A program made the translations under genes and the position numbers. Below are positions 50,040-59,773 of a stretch of 64,000 nucleotides of DNA, piece after piece (position 1 is the first letter of the stretch; each line of letters begins with the position of its first letter). The stretch is from an uncultured Bacteroidia bacterium. Lineage in GTDB: Bacteria; Bacteroidota; Bacteroidia; J057; CALLMJ01. Where the stretch lies: assembly GCA_938005475.1 (NCBI GenBank), contig CALLNY010000064.1, forward strand, positions 1-64,000, in the 5' to 3' direction. The notes beneath the pieces were generated by a model, which saw only the letters and a list, made by a program, of their open reading frames with translations, did no database searches and had not been told where the DNA came from.

Positions 50040-51116
50040 TTATTTTGGATTGTCATTCATAGACCTTATTAAATTATAGGCATTAAAACCTTTTTTTTTC
50101 CAATAAATAGCGGCAAATTTGCTTCGCTCCCCTGAGCTACAATAAAAAATAACCGGTTTATGTTTGTCCAGTATGACTTCATGGATTTGAGATAAAGGGA
50201 CGTTCAATCCCCCTAAATTTTCCAACGCGTGTTCATACTCTTCTCGTACATCTATCAATAGAAAAGGCTTATTGGCTTTTTTTATTTGTTCAAATTGTTC
50301 AATAGTTAGGTTCATTTCAGAGGGAAAAACAGATTTTTCGCACAAAAATTCATAATCATAGGCATCAAAATTCCAATTTTCGTGAAGGGGATTTGAAGGA
50401 TTTTTGTCAAATTTGATTTTAACAAACTGGTAATTTAATAGATTAAAATGAATGAATTGGTTAAAAAGGACTTGTTTTTCTAGATTTAAGAGGATTTTGA
50501 TAGTTTCATTAGCTATTAAGGAGCCTATGACGCCTGCGATTGTTCCGATAATACCCGCATTACTACAACTAGGAGACTTTTCAGGGGCAGGGGGCTTGGG
50601 ATATAAATCTCTTAAATTGGCACTACGTTTTTCTCCGACAGGATAATTAAATACGGAGAACTGTCCTTCCCATTGATGAATAGCACCATAAACCAATGTT
50701 TTTTTATAAACAAAACAAGCATCATTCACTAAATATTTGGTTGAGAAATTGTCGGAGCCGTCCACCACGATATCATAGAGCGGTATAATATCACGAAAAT
50801 TTTGTAGATGCAAACCTTCATCGTAGATTTGAAAATGAACATCGGGATTTAACAAAATCAGTTGATTTACAGCAGTTTGTGCTTTATTTTGGTTGATATG
50901 AGTTTCATTAAAAAGGATTTGTCTTTGTAAATTATGAACTGAGACGTTATCAAAGTCGGCAATACCAATATTACCTATGCCAGCGGCGGTAAGATAAAAC
51001 ATAACAGGCGAACCTAATCCCCCTGCACCGATTACTAAAACTTTCGCTTCTTTGAGCTTTTGTTGTCCCTCTACCCCAACTTCTTTTAATATAATTTGAC
51101 GTTGATAACGTTGCAT
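50040..51116 (-). CDS. moeB: ThiF/MoeB-type E1-like adenylyltransferase with C-terminal rhodanese domain
   Basis: RYQRQIILKEVGVEGQQKLKEAKVLVIGAGGLGSPVMFYLTAAGIGNIGIADFDNVSVHNLQRQIL; C-terminal FLLIDVREEYEHALENLGG...PVIFYCSSGERS. Confidence 0.9.
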   Translation of the reverse strand: MQRYQRQIILKEVGVEGQQKLKEAKVLVIGAGGLGSPVMFYLTAAGIGNIGIADFDNVSVHNLQRQILFNETHINQNKAQTAVNQLILLNPDVHFQIYDEGLHLQNFRDIIPLYDIVVDGSDNFSTKYLVNDACFVYKKTLVYGAIHQWEGQFSVFNYPVGEKRSANLRDLYPKPPAPEKSPSCSNAGIIGTIAGVIGSLIANETIKILLNLEKQVLFNQFIHFNLLNYQFVKIKFDKNPSNPLHENWNFDAYDYEFLCEKSVFPSEMNLTIEQFEQIKKANKPFLLIDVREEYEHALENLGGLNVPLSQIHEVILDKHKPVIFYCSSGERSKFAAIYWKKKGFNAYNLIRSMNDNPK

Positions 51117-51121
51117 AGATG

Positions 51122-52678
51122 CTATTTTTCGTGAAAAGCTTTATAATAAGTCTTAAAATTTAATACGGACTGAAAGAAGTTATCAAGTTCATCTATGTGC
51201 ATTCTATACTGTTGCATAGTATCTCGTTCACGAATAGTAACAGTAAAGTCTTGCAAACTTTGATGGTCAACGGTAATACAATAAGGGGTACCTTTGGCGT
51301 CCTGTCTTCTATATCTACGCCCGATAGCATCTTTTTCGTCCATTTGGATATCGTAATCCCACTTCAGAACATCAAAAATTTTTTCTGCGAGTTCAGGGAG
51401 ACCATCTTTTTTGAGAAGGGGAAGTACAGCAATTTTGATAGGAGCTATTAAGGGATGTAATTTCAGGACAGTACGCAGTTCAGTACCTCCTTCTGCGGTG
51501 GGTGCATCTTCTTCACAATAACTATTACAATAATGCGCCAAAAACAGACGGTCTAATCCCACCGAGGTTTCAATGACATAAGGAATATAGGATTCATTAC
51601 GTTCAGGGTCAAAGTAAGCCATTTTCTTTCCTGAGTACTCTTGGTGCTGTTTAAGATCGAAATCTGTGCGGGAATGAATACCTTCTAACTCTTTAAAACC
51701 GAAAGGAAATTCAAATTCAATATCAACAGCGGCATCAGCATAGTGAGCCAATTTTTCATGAACCTTGAAACGGACACGATTTTCTGGCAAGCCCAACATA
51801 AGATGAAACTCATAACGTTTTTGTTTCCAAATTTCGAACCATTCTTTTTGAGTGCCTGGTGGAACAAAAAATTGCATTTCCATCTGCTCAAATTCACGCA
51901 TTCTGAAAATGAACTGCCGCGCAACTATTTCGTTCCTGAAAGCTTTACCTATCTGCGCTATTCCAAAAGGTACTTTCATACGGTTCGTTTTTTGTACATT
52001 CAAAAAATTAACAAAAATGCCTTGCGCAGTTTCAGGACGTAAATAAATGGTATTGGATTGATCTGCTACCGAACCTAACTGTGTTGAAAACATCAAATTG
52101 AATTGACGAACTTCAGTCCAATTTTTCGTTCCTGAAACAGGACAAACTATCTCGCACTCTTCAATAAGTTGCTTTAAAGCGTTCATATCGTTTGCATTAA
52201 GAGCGGCATTCATTTTTTGTTCTACTTCTTTTGCTTTTAAGGTGGAACGGTGTTTCGATAGGTAATTTCGATATTCGGGACTATCTAACGCCCAACCGTT
52301 TTTTTTTGCATTTTTATCAGCTTCTTTAACTGCTTTTAGCAATTGTTTTTCAATATATTCTTCTAAAAGATGGTCTACTCTATAACGTTTTTTGGAGTCT
52401 TTATTATCAATCATGGGGTCATTGAAGGCATCCACGTGCCCAGAGGCTTTCCAAGTAGTGGGGTGCATCAAAATAGCCGCATCTAAACCTACAATGTTTT
52501 CATGCAATTGTACCATGAACTTCCACCATAAATTAGCAAGATTTCTCTTCATGAGTACACCATTAGGGGCATAATCATACACTGCACTCAAACCATCATA
52601 AATCTCAGAGGATTGATAAATAAAACCGTACTCCTTCGCATGCGACATTACCTTACCAAAAACTTCGCTATAATCCAT
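51122..52678 (-). CDS. glyS: Glycine--tRNA ligase (eukaryotic/archaeal-type single chain)
   Basis: SSEIYDGLSAVYDYAPNGVLMKRNL...YLRPETAQGIFVNFLNVQKTNRMKVPFGIAQIGKAFRNEI...EFEQMEMQFFV. Confidence 0.95.
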   Translation of the reverse strand: MDYSEVFGKVMSHAKEYGFIYQSSEIYDGLSAVYDYAPNGVLMKRNLANLWWKFMVQLHENIVGLDAAILMHPTTWKASGHVDAFNDPMIDNKDSKKRYRVDHLLEEYIEKQLLKAVKEADKNAKKNGWALDSPEYRNYLSKHRSTLKAKEVEQKMNAALNANDMNALKQLIEECEIVCPVSGTKNWTEVRQFNLMFSTQLGSVADQSNTIYLRPETAQGIFVNFLNVQKTNRMKVPFGIAQIGKAFRNEIVARQFIFRMREFEQMEMQFFVPPGTQKEWFEIWKQKRYEFHLMLGLPENRVRFKVHEKLAHYADAAVDIEFEFPFGFKELEGIHSRTDFDLKQHQEYSGKKMAYFDPERNESYIPYVIETSVGLDRLFLAHYCNSYCEEDAPTAEGGTELRTVLKLHPLIAPIKIAVLPLLKKDGLPELAEKIFDVLKWDYDIQMDEKDAIGRRYRRQDAKGTPYCITVDHQSLQDFTVTIRERDTMQQYRMHIDELDNFFQSVLNFKTYYKAFHEK

Positions 52679-52859
52679 CGTCTAATTTGAACGCAATATT
52701 ACAAAAAAGGTATAAAAAAAGGATGCTGTGATTAACAAAAATTGATTTTGTGGATTACTAAATATTGAATAATTGTGCGACCTATACAACAATTTTGGTT
52801 AATTACCTAACCAATAAGAATAGTTTTAAACAAAACTATATATGTAATTTTGATTTAAT

Positions 52860-53888
52860 TTATACAACGAAAAGCATTTTTAAAGATTGTTTTAATACTT
52901 CGCCCATAGTTTTACATTTCAAAAATTTAGGTTCATTATAGTGTTTGGCTAGCCCCTCTTTAAGTTCATCAATATGCTCTTTGGGAGCAATATCTTCTTG
53001 AACCATCATATCCATAAAATCTTTAATTTGATAACGTTGAGAACGAACACGATAACGCATAACGGCACGTTCTTCTTTTTGGTATTGCTTAACAGTTTCA
53101 GGGGTCATACCTTTTAAACCTAAATAAATGATAGGGTTGTTTTCTTTGAAATATTGTGGCATGTAAACTCTTATGTTTCCTTCATAACACTGTTGGTCAA
53201 AGTCTATGGATCGCATTCTGTAGTAGGTTTCGTCAAAATCGGGAGTTAGTTCAATAACAAAATTATTACAGTGCATATCACCGAGTAATCTCACAAAGCA
53301 TCTTTCATTAAATTTTACAAATTCTTTAGCTAAACGAATTTCATCTAAATAACTGTTATTAGAATTGATGAATTGTTGAATAAAAAGCTCACCAGGTATG
53401 CCGGGAATATGTTCTTCAATAAGTGTTTCCTCGTGTACTACATAATTTATACGATTAGGAGAAAGTAAATGTTCTAACTCTAAACCTAAAATACGAGATT
53501 CATCAGCCTGTTTAATATAAAAATAGTCATAATTTTCATTAAAACGGTTCACTATTTTGACACGAAATGGCAGAGTGTTTCCATATTCGCAAATATCAAT
53601 ACGTTCAACATAGAGATGTCTCATGAGTTGTTCATCTCCATTAGCTTTTAAGATAGCATAAATTTTACGTAAATTTTCATGTATTTCATTTCTTTCGTTA
53701 TCAGAAAAAAGTACAGTTGACCAAAGGGTATCATTTCCTTTTTTATCGTATAAGGTAATAGAAGTTTCATAGCGTAATAAATCAGAATAGTTTATAGGCA
53801 TTTTCAGAGCACGCCCATATTGTTTGAGGTACTTAAGCAAATTCTCAGAAACGGGGTAAACTTTTTTCTTTTTTTTAATTAAAGGCAT
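52860..53888 (-). CDS. Uncharacterised protein with divergent protein-kinase/APH-like fold motifs
   Basis: FYIKQ (K126), GLELEHLL (E137/E139), LLGDMHCNNF (203-209), SIDFDQQ (229-231) in kinase-like order. Confidence 0.55.
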   Translation of the reverse strand: MPLIKKKKKVYPVSENLLKYLKQYGRALKMPINYSDLLRYETSITLYDKKGNDTLWSTVLFSDNERNEIHENLRKIYAILKANGDEQLMRHLYVERIDICEYGNTLPFRVKIVNRFNENYDYFYIKQADESRILGLELEHLLSPNRINYVVHEETLIEEHIPGIPGELFIQQFINSNNSYLDEIRLAKEFVKFNERCFVRLLGDMHCNNFVIELTPDFDETYYRMRSIDFDQQCYEGNIRVYMPQYFKENNPIIYLGLKGMTPETVKQYQKEERAVMRYRVRSQRYQIKDFMDMMVQEDIAPKEHIDELKEGLAKHYNEPKFLKCKTMGEVLKQSLKMLFVV

Positions 53889-53896
53889 AGTATAAA

Positions 53897-54979
53897 TTAG
53901 ACTTCTAAGGCATCGGTGGATTGGTTTGGGGAATTATTTTTCTTTTTGATGGTTTTGGGTTTATTTTTTTCTGATATGATACAAGCTACGCAAAGTTTGT
54001 ATAACAATCTTGCACCAACAATCTCATTGATGGGATTTTTTTTACTTGGAGCTACTTCAACTAAATCAAAACCTACCATTTTCTTTCCTGCTTTAACGAT
54101 TGCATCAATCAAAAAAGAGACTTCATTAAAGGATAAACCACCTGGAACCGGCGTTCCTGTGTCAGGACAATAATGTGGCTGTAAAACATCAATATCCAAA
54201 GAAACATAAACTTCATGTCCTAAATTTTTTATAATATCTATAACAATACTTGCCCAAGGCCTTCCTTTAAAGTAAAGTTCTTTTAATTTTGTATCAAAAA
54301 AAGTTAAAATACGATGGTCGCTTTGTGAAAATTCATATTCCTGCTGACAAAAATCACGAACTCCTACTTGAATAATTTTATTTATTGAGGTTTCTTTTAA
54401 GACATTATACATGATAGAGGCATGAGAATAAGCAAAACCTTCATAGGCAGGTCTTAAATCAGCGTGCGCATCAAGCTGTAAGATAGTAACATCAGGATAT
54501 CTATTGACTATAGATCGTATATTACCTAATGAAGTGCTATGGTCCCCTCCCAATAAAGCAGGGATTTTTCCATCATTTAAAATTTTATTTGCTTGATTTT
54601 CCACCAGATTATTTAGAATGAAAGACTCTTGGTCAATAGTATGAGTAAAGTCTGAATTTGGTGGTTCCTGATTTTCTAATTCCCTAATATATTCCTCAAC
54701 CTGCTCTCGTAATTTTCTATTTAACTTATAAATATCCTTTTCAATCGGTAACATATAAATTCCGCTTTGCCATGCATTAGGCATAAGAAAATCATAAAAA
54801 TCTAACTGGGGAGAGGCTTCCAGAACCGCTTGGGGTCCTTTTGATGTACCAGCACGATACGAAACCGTAACTTCCCATGGAACTGGCTGAATAATTACTT
54901 TAGAATCTTCATATTCAAAAGGTAATCCAAAAATTTTTCCGTTCCGTAAACCTACTTGATTGATATCAAATTTTTCCAT
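53897..54979 (-). CDS. Agmatinase/arginase/formimidoylglutamase (ureohydrolase) family
   Basis: ALLGGDHSTSLGNIRSIVNRYPDVTILQLDAHADLRPAYEGFAYSHASIMYN...VYVSLDIDVLQPHYCPDTGTPVPGGLSFNEV; TATCTTTG box upstream. Confidence 0.9.
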   Translation of the reverse strand: MEKFDINQVGLRNGKIFGLPFEYEDSKVIIQPVPWEVTVSYRAGTSKGPQAVLEASPQLDFYDFLMPNAWQSGIYMLPIEKDIYKLNRKLREQVEEYIRELENQEPPNSDFTHTIDQESFILNNLVENQANKILNDGKIPALLGGDHSTSLGNIRSIVNRYPDVTILQLDAHADLRPAYEGFAYSHASIMYNVLKETSINKIIQVGVRDFCQQEYEFSQSDHRILTFFDTKLKELYFKGRPWASIVIDIIKNLGHEVYVSLDIDVLQPHYCPDTGTPVPGGLSFNEVSFLIDAIVKAGKKMVGFDLVEVAPSKKNPINEIVGARLLYKLCVACIISEKNKPKTIKKKNNSPNQSTDALEV

Positions 54980-55051
54980 AATAATTTTTATCAGTACAAT
55001 ATGCAAAGATATATAAATTCCGTTTCAAACAGCTAACAATTCTTACTATAT

Positions 55052-56080
55052 TTAATGGACTAAATTATTAATAGAAATTTCTATATTTCGAGGTATCTTT
55101 ACTAATAAAGTTCTTTGAATAGTAATGGCATAAATTTTAAAGTCATGAACTTCAACATCAATCTTATCTCCGAAATGATTAAATTTTATGCAATATGCCT
55201 GGTGATTTTTTTTAACGAACTCGATACAAACTTCTCCCTTTACCAATATCCAAAAAAACTTTTCAAAATCAGGAGTTCTAGCGAATTGCATGTTAATATC
55301 ATATTCTTCAAAAATTAGTATATTTTGAAAATTTTTGTATAAATTTAAAGGTTCTAAATTCCATATTTTTTCATTCGGTATCCATGATCTAATGGGAGAG
55401 AAAACAGGTATAGGCTCTAATGGAATATTCTCAAAAGGCTTATCACAGTTTTTAAGCGACAAAAAATGTATTTTTTTTCCTTGTGAAACAAATAGCTTTT
55501 CATAGTCTGTAGGAATAGAATTATCAGAATTTAGTAATTCGGAATTATATAAATCATAAGTGTACTCTAATGGTAACCAATGGATACGTTTTAGAAGGGA
55601 TAAAGTATAATCAAAAAGTTGTTTATTATCAGTTTTAAAAAACAATAAACCATCATTCTTTAACAAATAATGGTAATAATTCAAAAATTTTAAGTTAGTA
55701 AGACGATGCTTTTCATGTCTATCTTTTGGGTAAGGGTCAGGGAAGGTAAGCCAAATTGTATCAATAGAATGATAATCAAAATGTAAAAGAATTTGCTCAA
55801 TGTGCATTTGTAAGAAGATTATATTTTGTAGATTTTCATGAATTGCAATTTTGGCACCATCGGAAAGACGATTAATTTTGGTGTCTACAGCAATAAAATT
55901 CTTTTTAGGGTAGTTACGAGCAAGTTGTAACGAAAAAGAAGCTTTGCCACAACCCAGTTCCAATATTATCGGATTATCATTTAGAAAAAATTTATAACCT
56001 TTTAAAATTTGTTTTTCATTCGCCTGAAAGCAATTAGAATATTTAAAAAAATTAATTTTTTTTTGAATTTTTTTTCTCAT
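55052..56080 (-). CDS. trmB: tRNA (guanine-N7-)-methyltransferase with ~120 aa C-terminal extension
   Basis: ILELGCGKASFSLQLARNYPKKNFIAVDTKINRL...DTIWLTFPDPYPKDRHEKHRLTNLKFLNYYHYLLKNDGLLFFKTDNK. Confidence 0.88.
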   Translation of the reverse strand: MRKKIQKKINFFKYSNCFQANEKQILKGYKFFLNDNPIILELGCGKASFSLQLARNYPKKNFIAVDTKINRLSDGAKIAIHENLQNIIFLQMHIEQILLHFDYHSIDTIWLTFPDPYPKDRHEKHRLTNLKFLNYYHYLLKNDGLLFFKTDNKQLFDYTLSLLKRIHWLPLEYTYDLYNSELLNSDNSIPTDYEKLFVSQGKKIHFLSLKNCDKPFENIPLEPIPVFSPIRSWIPNEKIWNLEPLNLYKNFQNILIFEEYDINMQFARTPDFEKFFWILVKGEVCIEFVKKNHQAYCIKFNHFGDKIDVEVHDFKIYAITIQRTLLVKIPRNIEISINNLVH

Positions 56081-56090
56081 TTGCAAAAAC

Positions 56091-56122
56091 TAAAAAAGTG
56101 TACTCATAAAAGCACACTTTTT
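56091..56122 (-). terminator. Terminator-type hairpin after rplS, just upstream of trmB
   Basis: AAAAAGTGTGCTTTTATGAGTACACTTTTTTA on minus strand. Confidence 0.75.
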
Positions 56123-56140
56123 AGGTAAAATTTTTAGAAT

Positions 56141-56488
56141 TTAAGACAATTTTTCTTTAATACGGGCCGATTTTCCTTTTAACTTTCTAATATAAAAGAT
56201 TCTAGCTCTTCTTACTTTTCCTTTTCTAAGGACTTCAAATTTGCTAATAATTGGAGAATGAATAGGAAAAATTCTTTCTACGCCAATCTCACCAGCACTA
56301 ATTTTTCGGATAGTGACTGTCTCTGTTGCCCCGCTTCCTCTTCTCTGAATAACAATTCCTTGAAAAACTTGTATTCTTTCTTTGTTCCCCTCTTTAATAA
56401 TTACATGAGCCGCAACAGTATCACCAGCCTTAAAATCAGGTATATCCGTTTTTTTATAATCCTCTACTAAGTCGAATAATGCTCGCAT
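56141..56488 (-). CDS. rplS: 50S ribosomal protein L19
   Basis: [83 protein letters not shown]. Confidence 0.97.
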   Translation of the reverse strand: MRALFDLVEDYKKTDIPDFKAGDTVAAHVIIKEGNKERIQVFQGIVIQRRGSGATETVTIRKISAGEIGVERIFPIHSPIISKFEVLRKGKVRRARIFYIRKLKGKSARIKEKLS

Positions 56489-56586
56489 ATCTCTCTTCTA
56501 TTTAAATTTATTAACCCATCAAATTAGCTCGCAAATTTAATTCACTAATTCTTAATCGCAAAATTTTTTTTATAAAAAAGTTACTA

Positions 56587-57525
56587 CTACAAAGAATTTA
56601 AAATAATATTTTTAATTTCCATCAAATTAATCTTCTCACTCTGCTGTAATTTTTTACGGATATGAATAATTTCAGAATAATTTTTTATAAATTCTCGTAA
56701 AGCAAACCAGTAAACTTTATTCAAATGAACAGAATTCCATAGAACTTTTCCTAAAAATTTTAATATAAAAAAGCCAAAACCTGCAGAACTCAAATGTAAA
56801 AAATGCAAGTAAATTTTATTTTTAAGTATAACCTTGAGAACATCTTTTTTAAGTTTTTTTTTAATGCTACTAGAAACATCATGTAAACAAACCGCATTAT
56901 TTTCATAATAGCATTTAAAACCCTTACGCCAAGCTCTTAGTCCCAAATCAACATCTTCATAATAAAAAGGACAAAAAATTTCTAAAAAACCACCTAATTC
57001 TAACAATTTATTTTTATCAATTAATGCGTTAGCGCCTGATAAAAATAAAGTATAATGCAATAAAACATTAGGATTGTAAAAGTTTCTCGTACCATCTATT
57101 TTAGCAAAATGAATTTCAGGATATTTGGCTTGATCAATAGTATAATTTTGGAAATTGTCAATCCGAGACATCACTCCGAAAGTATCAGGATATTCAAAAT
57201 ATTTTAAGAGTGGAAGAAAAAAACCTTCTGTTAATTGTACATCAGAATTCAAAATAAAAACTAAATCTTTTTGAGCTTTAAAAATTCCTCTATTTACGTT
57301 TCCAGCGAAACCAACATTATTTGGGTTTTCCAACACAAGAACGCGTCCTGCATATTCATTTTTTAAAAAAAGAACAGAATCATCTTGCGAAGCATCATCT
57401 GTTACAATAATTTCATAGTCAGTTATATTAGAAGTTTTTAATGCATTAAAAACTGAGGGTAAATTTTGCATTAATAAGGTTTTACCGTTATAATTAGGAA
57501 TAATAATAGAAATGCTTTTCACCAT
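56587..57525 (-). CDS. Glycosyltransferase family 2
   Basis: ISIIIPNYNGKTLLMQNLPSVFNAL...YEIIVTDDASQDDSVLFLKNEY...FILNSDVQLTEGFFLPLL. Confidence 0.9.
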   Translation of the reverse strand: MVKSISIIIPNYNGKTLLMQNLPSVFNALKTSNITDYEIIVTDDASQDDSVLFLKNEYAGRVLVLENPNNVGFAGNVNRGIFKAQKDLVFILNSDVQLTEGFFLPLLKYFEYPDTFGVMSRIDNFQNYTIDQAKYPEIHFAKIDGTRNFYNPNVLLHYTLFLSGANALIDKNKLLELGGFLEIFCPFYYEDVDLGLRAWRKGFKCYYENNAVCLHDVSSSIKKKLKKDVLKVILKNKIYLHFLHLSSAGFGFFILKFLGKVLWNSVHLNKVYWFALREFIKNYSEIIHIRKKLQQSEKINLMEIKNIILNSL

Positions 57526-57529
57526 AAAA

Positions 57530-57560
57530 ATAAAAATCACACGGTTAAAACCGTGTGATT
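57530..57560 (-). terminator. Terminator-type hairpin with T-rich tail abutting the GT2 ATG
   Basis: AATCACACGGTT-TT-AACCGTGTGATT perfect 26-nt palindrome, then TTTATTTTT-ATG. Confidence 0.8.
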
Positions 57561-57574
57561 CAACAGATAAAAAA

Positions 57575-58864
57575 TTATAAACTCCATACATTCAAATTTT
57601 TAATTTTATTACGATAAATTCCTTTCAAATCCATTAACAACCCGTTTGGAGAGATAAGAGATTGAAAGTATTTTTCGTCAAGTATAATGTATTGTTTATG
57701 ACTAACAGCTACAATTACCGCATCATACCCACTGACAGAAGGTTGTTTTCCAATAGAAAAACCATACTCATGTTGAACTTCTTCACTATCAGCAAGCGGG
57801 TCAACAACTTCTACATTAAGGTTAAAGCTTTTGAGTGCATAAACCACATCCGCTACTTTGGAGTTTCGGATATCCGTTACATCCTCTTTAAAGGTAATGC
57901 CCATAACCAAAATTTTACTTTTAGACAAATCTTTACCGAGTCTGATGAGTTCAGCGACACCACTTTTTGCGACATATTCAGCCATTCCATCATTGGTTGC
58001 ACGAGAAGCGGCAATCACTTTCGGAACAACCCCTAACTTTTCAGCTTTGTAAATTAAATAATAAGGGTCAACACCAATACAATGCCCACCCACCAGGCCG
58101 GGCTTAAATTTAAGAAAGTTCCATTTAGTCCCAGCGGCTTCAATGACTTCATAGGTATTGATGCCCATCTTATTAAAAATCATGGATAACTCGTTCATTA
58201 AAGCAATGTTCATATCTCGCTGGGTATTCTCTATAATTTTTGCGGCTTCGGCAACTTTAATAGAAGAAGCTTTATGGACACCCGCAGTAATGACTAATTC
58301 ATACACTTTTGCAATATTCTCAAGTGATTCTGGGCAACATCCTGAAACCACTTTAACCGTATTAGCAAGCGTATGTTCTTTATCTCCAGGGTTAATTCTT
58401 TCGGGAGAATAACCCACTTTAAAATCTTGTTTAAATTTTAAACCTGAAGTTTCTAAAATAGGAACACAATCTTCCTCTGTACAACCTGGATAAACCGTAG
58501 ATTCATATACAATATAATCACCCTTTTTAAGTACTTGAGCCACGGTTCTAGATGCAGATAAAACAGGAGCTAAATCAGGCTTATTATGTTTATCAATCGG
58601 TGTGGGAACCGCAACTATAAAAAAATGGGCTTTTTGTAAATCTTCAATTTTATCAGTAAAGTAAATATCACAACCTTCAAATTCTTCAGGAGCTAATTCA
58701 CTACTGGGATCAATTTTATTACGCATCATTTCTAAGCGTCTAGAATTGATATCAAAACCAATTACTTTAATTTTCTTAGCAAATAAAAGCGCAATGGGTA
58801 AACCTACGTAACCTAATCCAATAACAGCAAGCGTTTTTCTCTTTTCTAATAATTCTTGGTACAT
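57575..58864 (-). CDS. Nucleotide-sugar dehydrogenase (UDP-HexNAc 6-dehydrogenase-like, WbpA/TviB/WecC type)
   Basis: LAVIGLGYVGLPIALLFAKKIKVIGFDIN...VYESTVYPGCTEEDCVPILE...GYSPERINPGDKEHTLANTVKVVSG...GGHCIGVDPYYLIYKAE. Confidence 0.88.
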   Translation of the reverse strand: MYQELLEKRKTLAVIGLGYVGLPIALLFAKKIKVIGFDINSRRLEMMRNKIDPSSELAPEEFEGCDIYFTDKIEDLQKAHFFIVAVPTPIDKHNKPDLAPVLSASRTVAQVLKKGDYIVYESTVYPGCTEEDCVPILETSGLKFKQDFKVGYSPERINPGDKEHTLANTVKVVSGCCPESLENIAKVYELVITAGVHKASSIKVAEAAKIIENTQRDMNIALMNELSMIFNKMGINTYEVIEAAGTKWNFLKFKPGLVGGHCIGVDPYYLIYKAEKLGVVPKVIAASRATNDGMAEYVAKSGVAELIRLGKDLSKSKILVMGITFKEDVTDIRNSKVADVVYALKSFNLNVEVVDPLADSEEVQHEYGFSIGKQPSVSGYDAVIVAVSHKQYIILDEKYFQSLISPNGLLMDLKGIYRNKIKNLNVWSL

Positions 58865-58912
58865 ATTTTTTTGTTGCGCAAATTTATGAAATAGTTTTTT
58901 AGAATTACAAAT

Positions 58913-59773
58913 TTAATTTAGCAGCTTAAGTAAATAATTGCCATAGCCACTTTTTTTCAAAGGTTCTGCTAATTTAACTAACTGATTTTTATCAATAAAG
59001 CCCGATCTATAGGCTACTTCCTCAATACAACCAATTTTTAGACCTTGTCTTTGTTCTATAATTTGAACAAAATTACTTGCATCAAGAAGAGAGTCATGAG
59101 TTCCAGTATCTAACCAAGCCGTGCCCCTATTCAATACCCTAACACTCAACTTACCACGTTGAAGATAAATTTTGTTCAAATCTGTAATTTCTAATTCTCC
59201 TCTTGCGCTTGGTTTTAATTGTTTAGCATATTCAACCACATGATTATCATAGAAATAAATACCAGGCACTGCAAAAGAAGACTTCGGATTTTTAGGTTTT
59301 TCCTCTAAATCTAATACTTTTCCATGTTCATCAAAGTATACTACCCCATATCTTTCTGGGTCATTCACATGATAAGCAAAGATAATTGCACCTTCCGGAG
59401 AATGACAAGATTGCAAAATTTTGGATAATCCTTCCCCATAAAATATATTATCTCCAAGAATGAGAGCAACTTGATCATTTCCAATAAAACGCTCACCAAT
59501 AAGAAAAGCTTGCGCCAGCCCATCAGGACTGGGTTGAACTTCATATTGAAAACTCATACCCAACTGAGAACCATCTCCTAATAAATCCCTAAATATGGGT
59601 AAATCTCGCGGTGTTGATATGATAAGAATTTCTTTTATGCCTGCTAACATTAAAGTGGATAGCGGATAATAAATCATCGGCTTATCATAAACTGGCATAA
59701 TTTGTTTACTACAAACTAATGTCAATGGGTGTAGTCTTGTTCCTGAACCACCTGCTAAAATAATTCCTTTCAT
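58913..59773 (-). CDS. rfbA: Glucose-1-phosphate thymidylyltransferase
   Basis: [59 protein letters not shown]. Confidence 0.95.
   Translation of the reverse strand: MKGIILAGGSGTRLHPLTLVCSKQIMPVYDKPMIYYPLSTLMLAGIKEILIISTPRDLPIFRDLLGDGSQLGMSFQYEVQPSPDGLAQAFLIGERFIGNDQVALILGDNIFYGEGLSKILQSCHSPEGAIIFAYHVNDPERYGVVYFDEHGKVLDLEEKPKNPKSSFAVPGIYFYDNHVVEYAKQLKPSARGELEITDLNKIYLQRGKLSVRVLNRGTAWLDTGTHDSLLDASNFVQIIEQRQGLKIGCIEEVAYRSGFIDKNQLVKLAEPLKKSGYGNYLLKLLN

Noticed and set aside
51743-52046. Overlapping plus-strand ORFs of 64-99 aa inside glyS
   Set aside because: Several overlapping frames opposite conserved synthetase motifs; treated as chance ORFs.
57662-58036. 124 aa ORF antisense to the nucleotide-sugar dehydrogenase
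   Set aside because: Opposite a strongly conserved enzyme; composition reads as reverse-complement coding.
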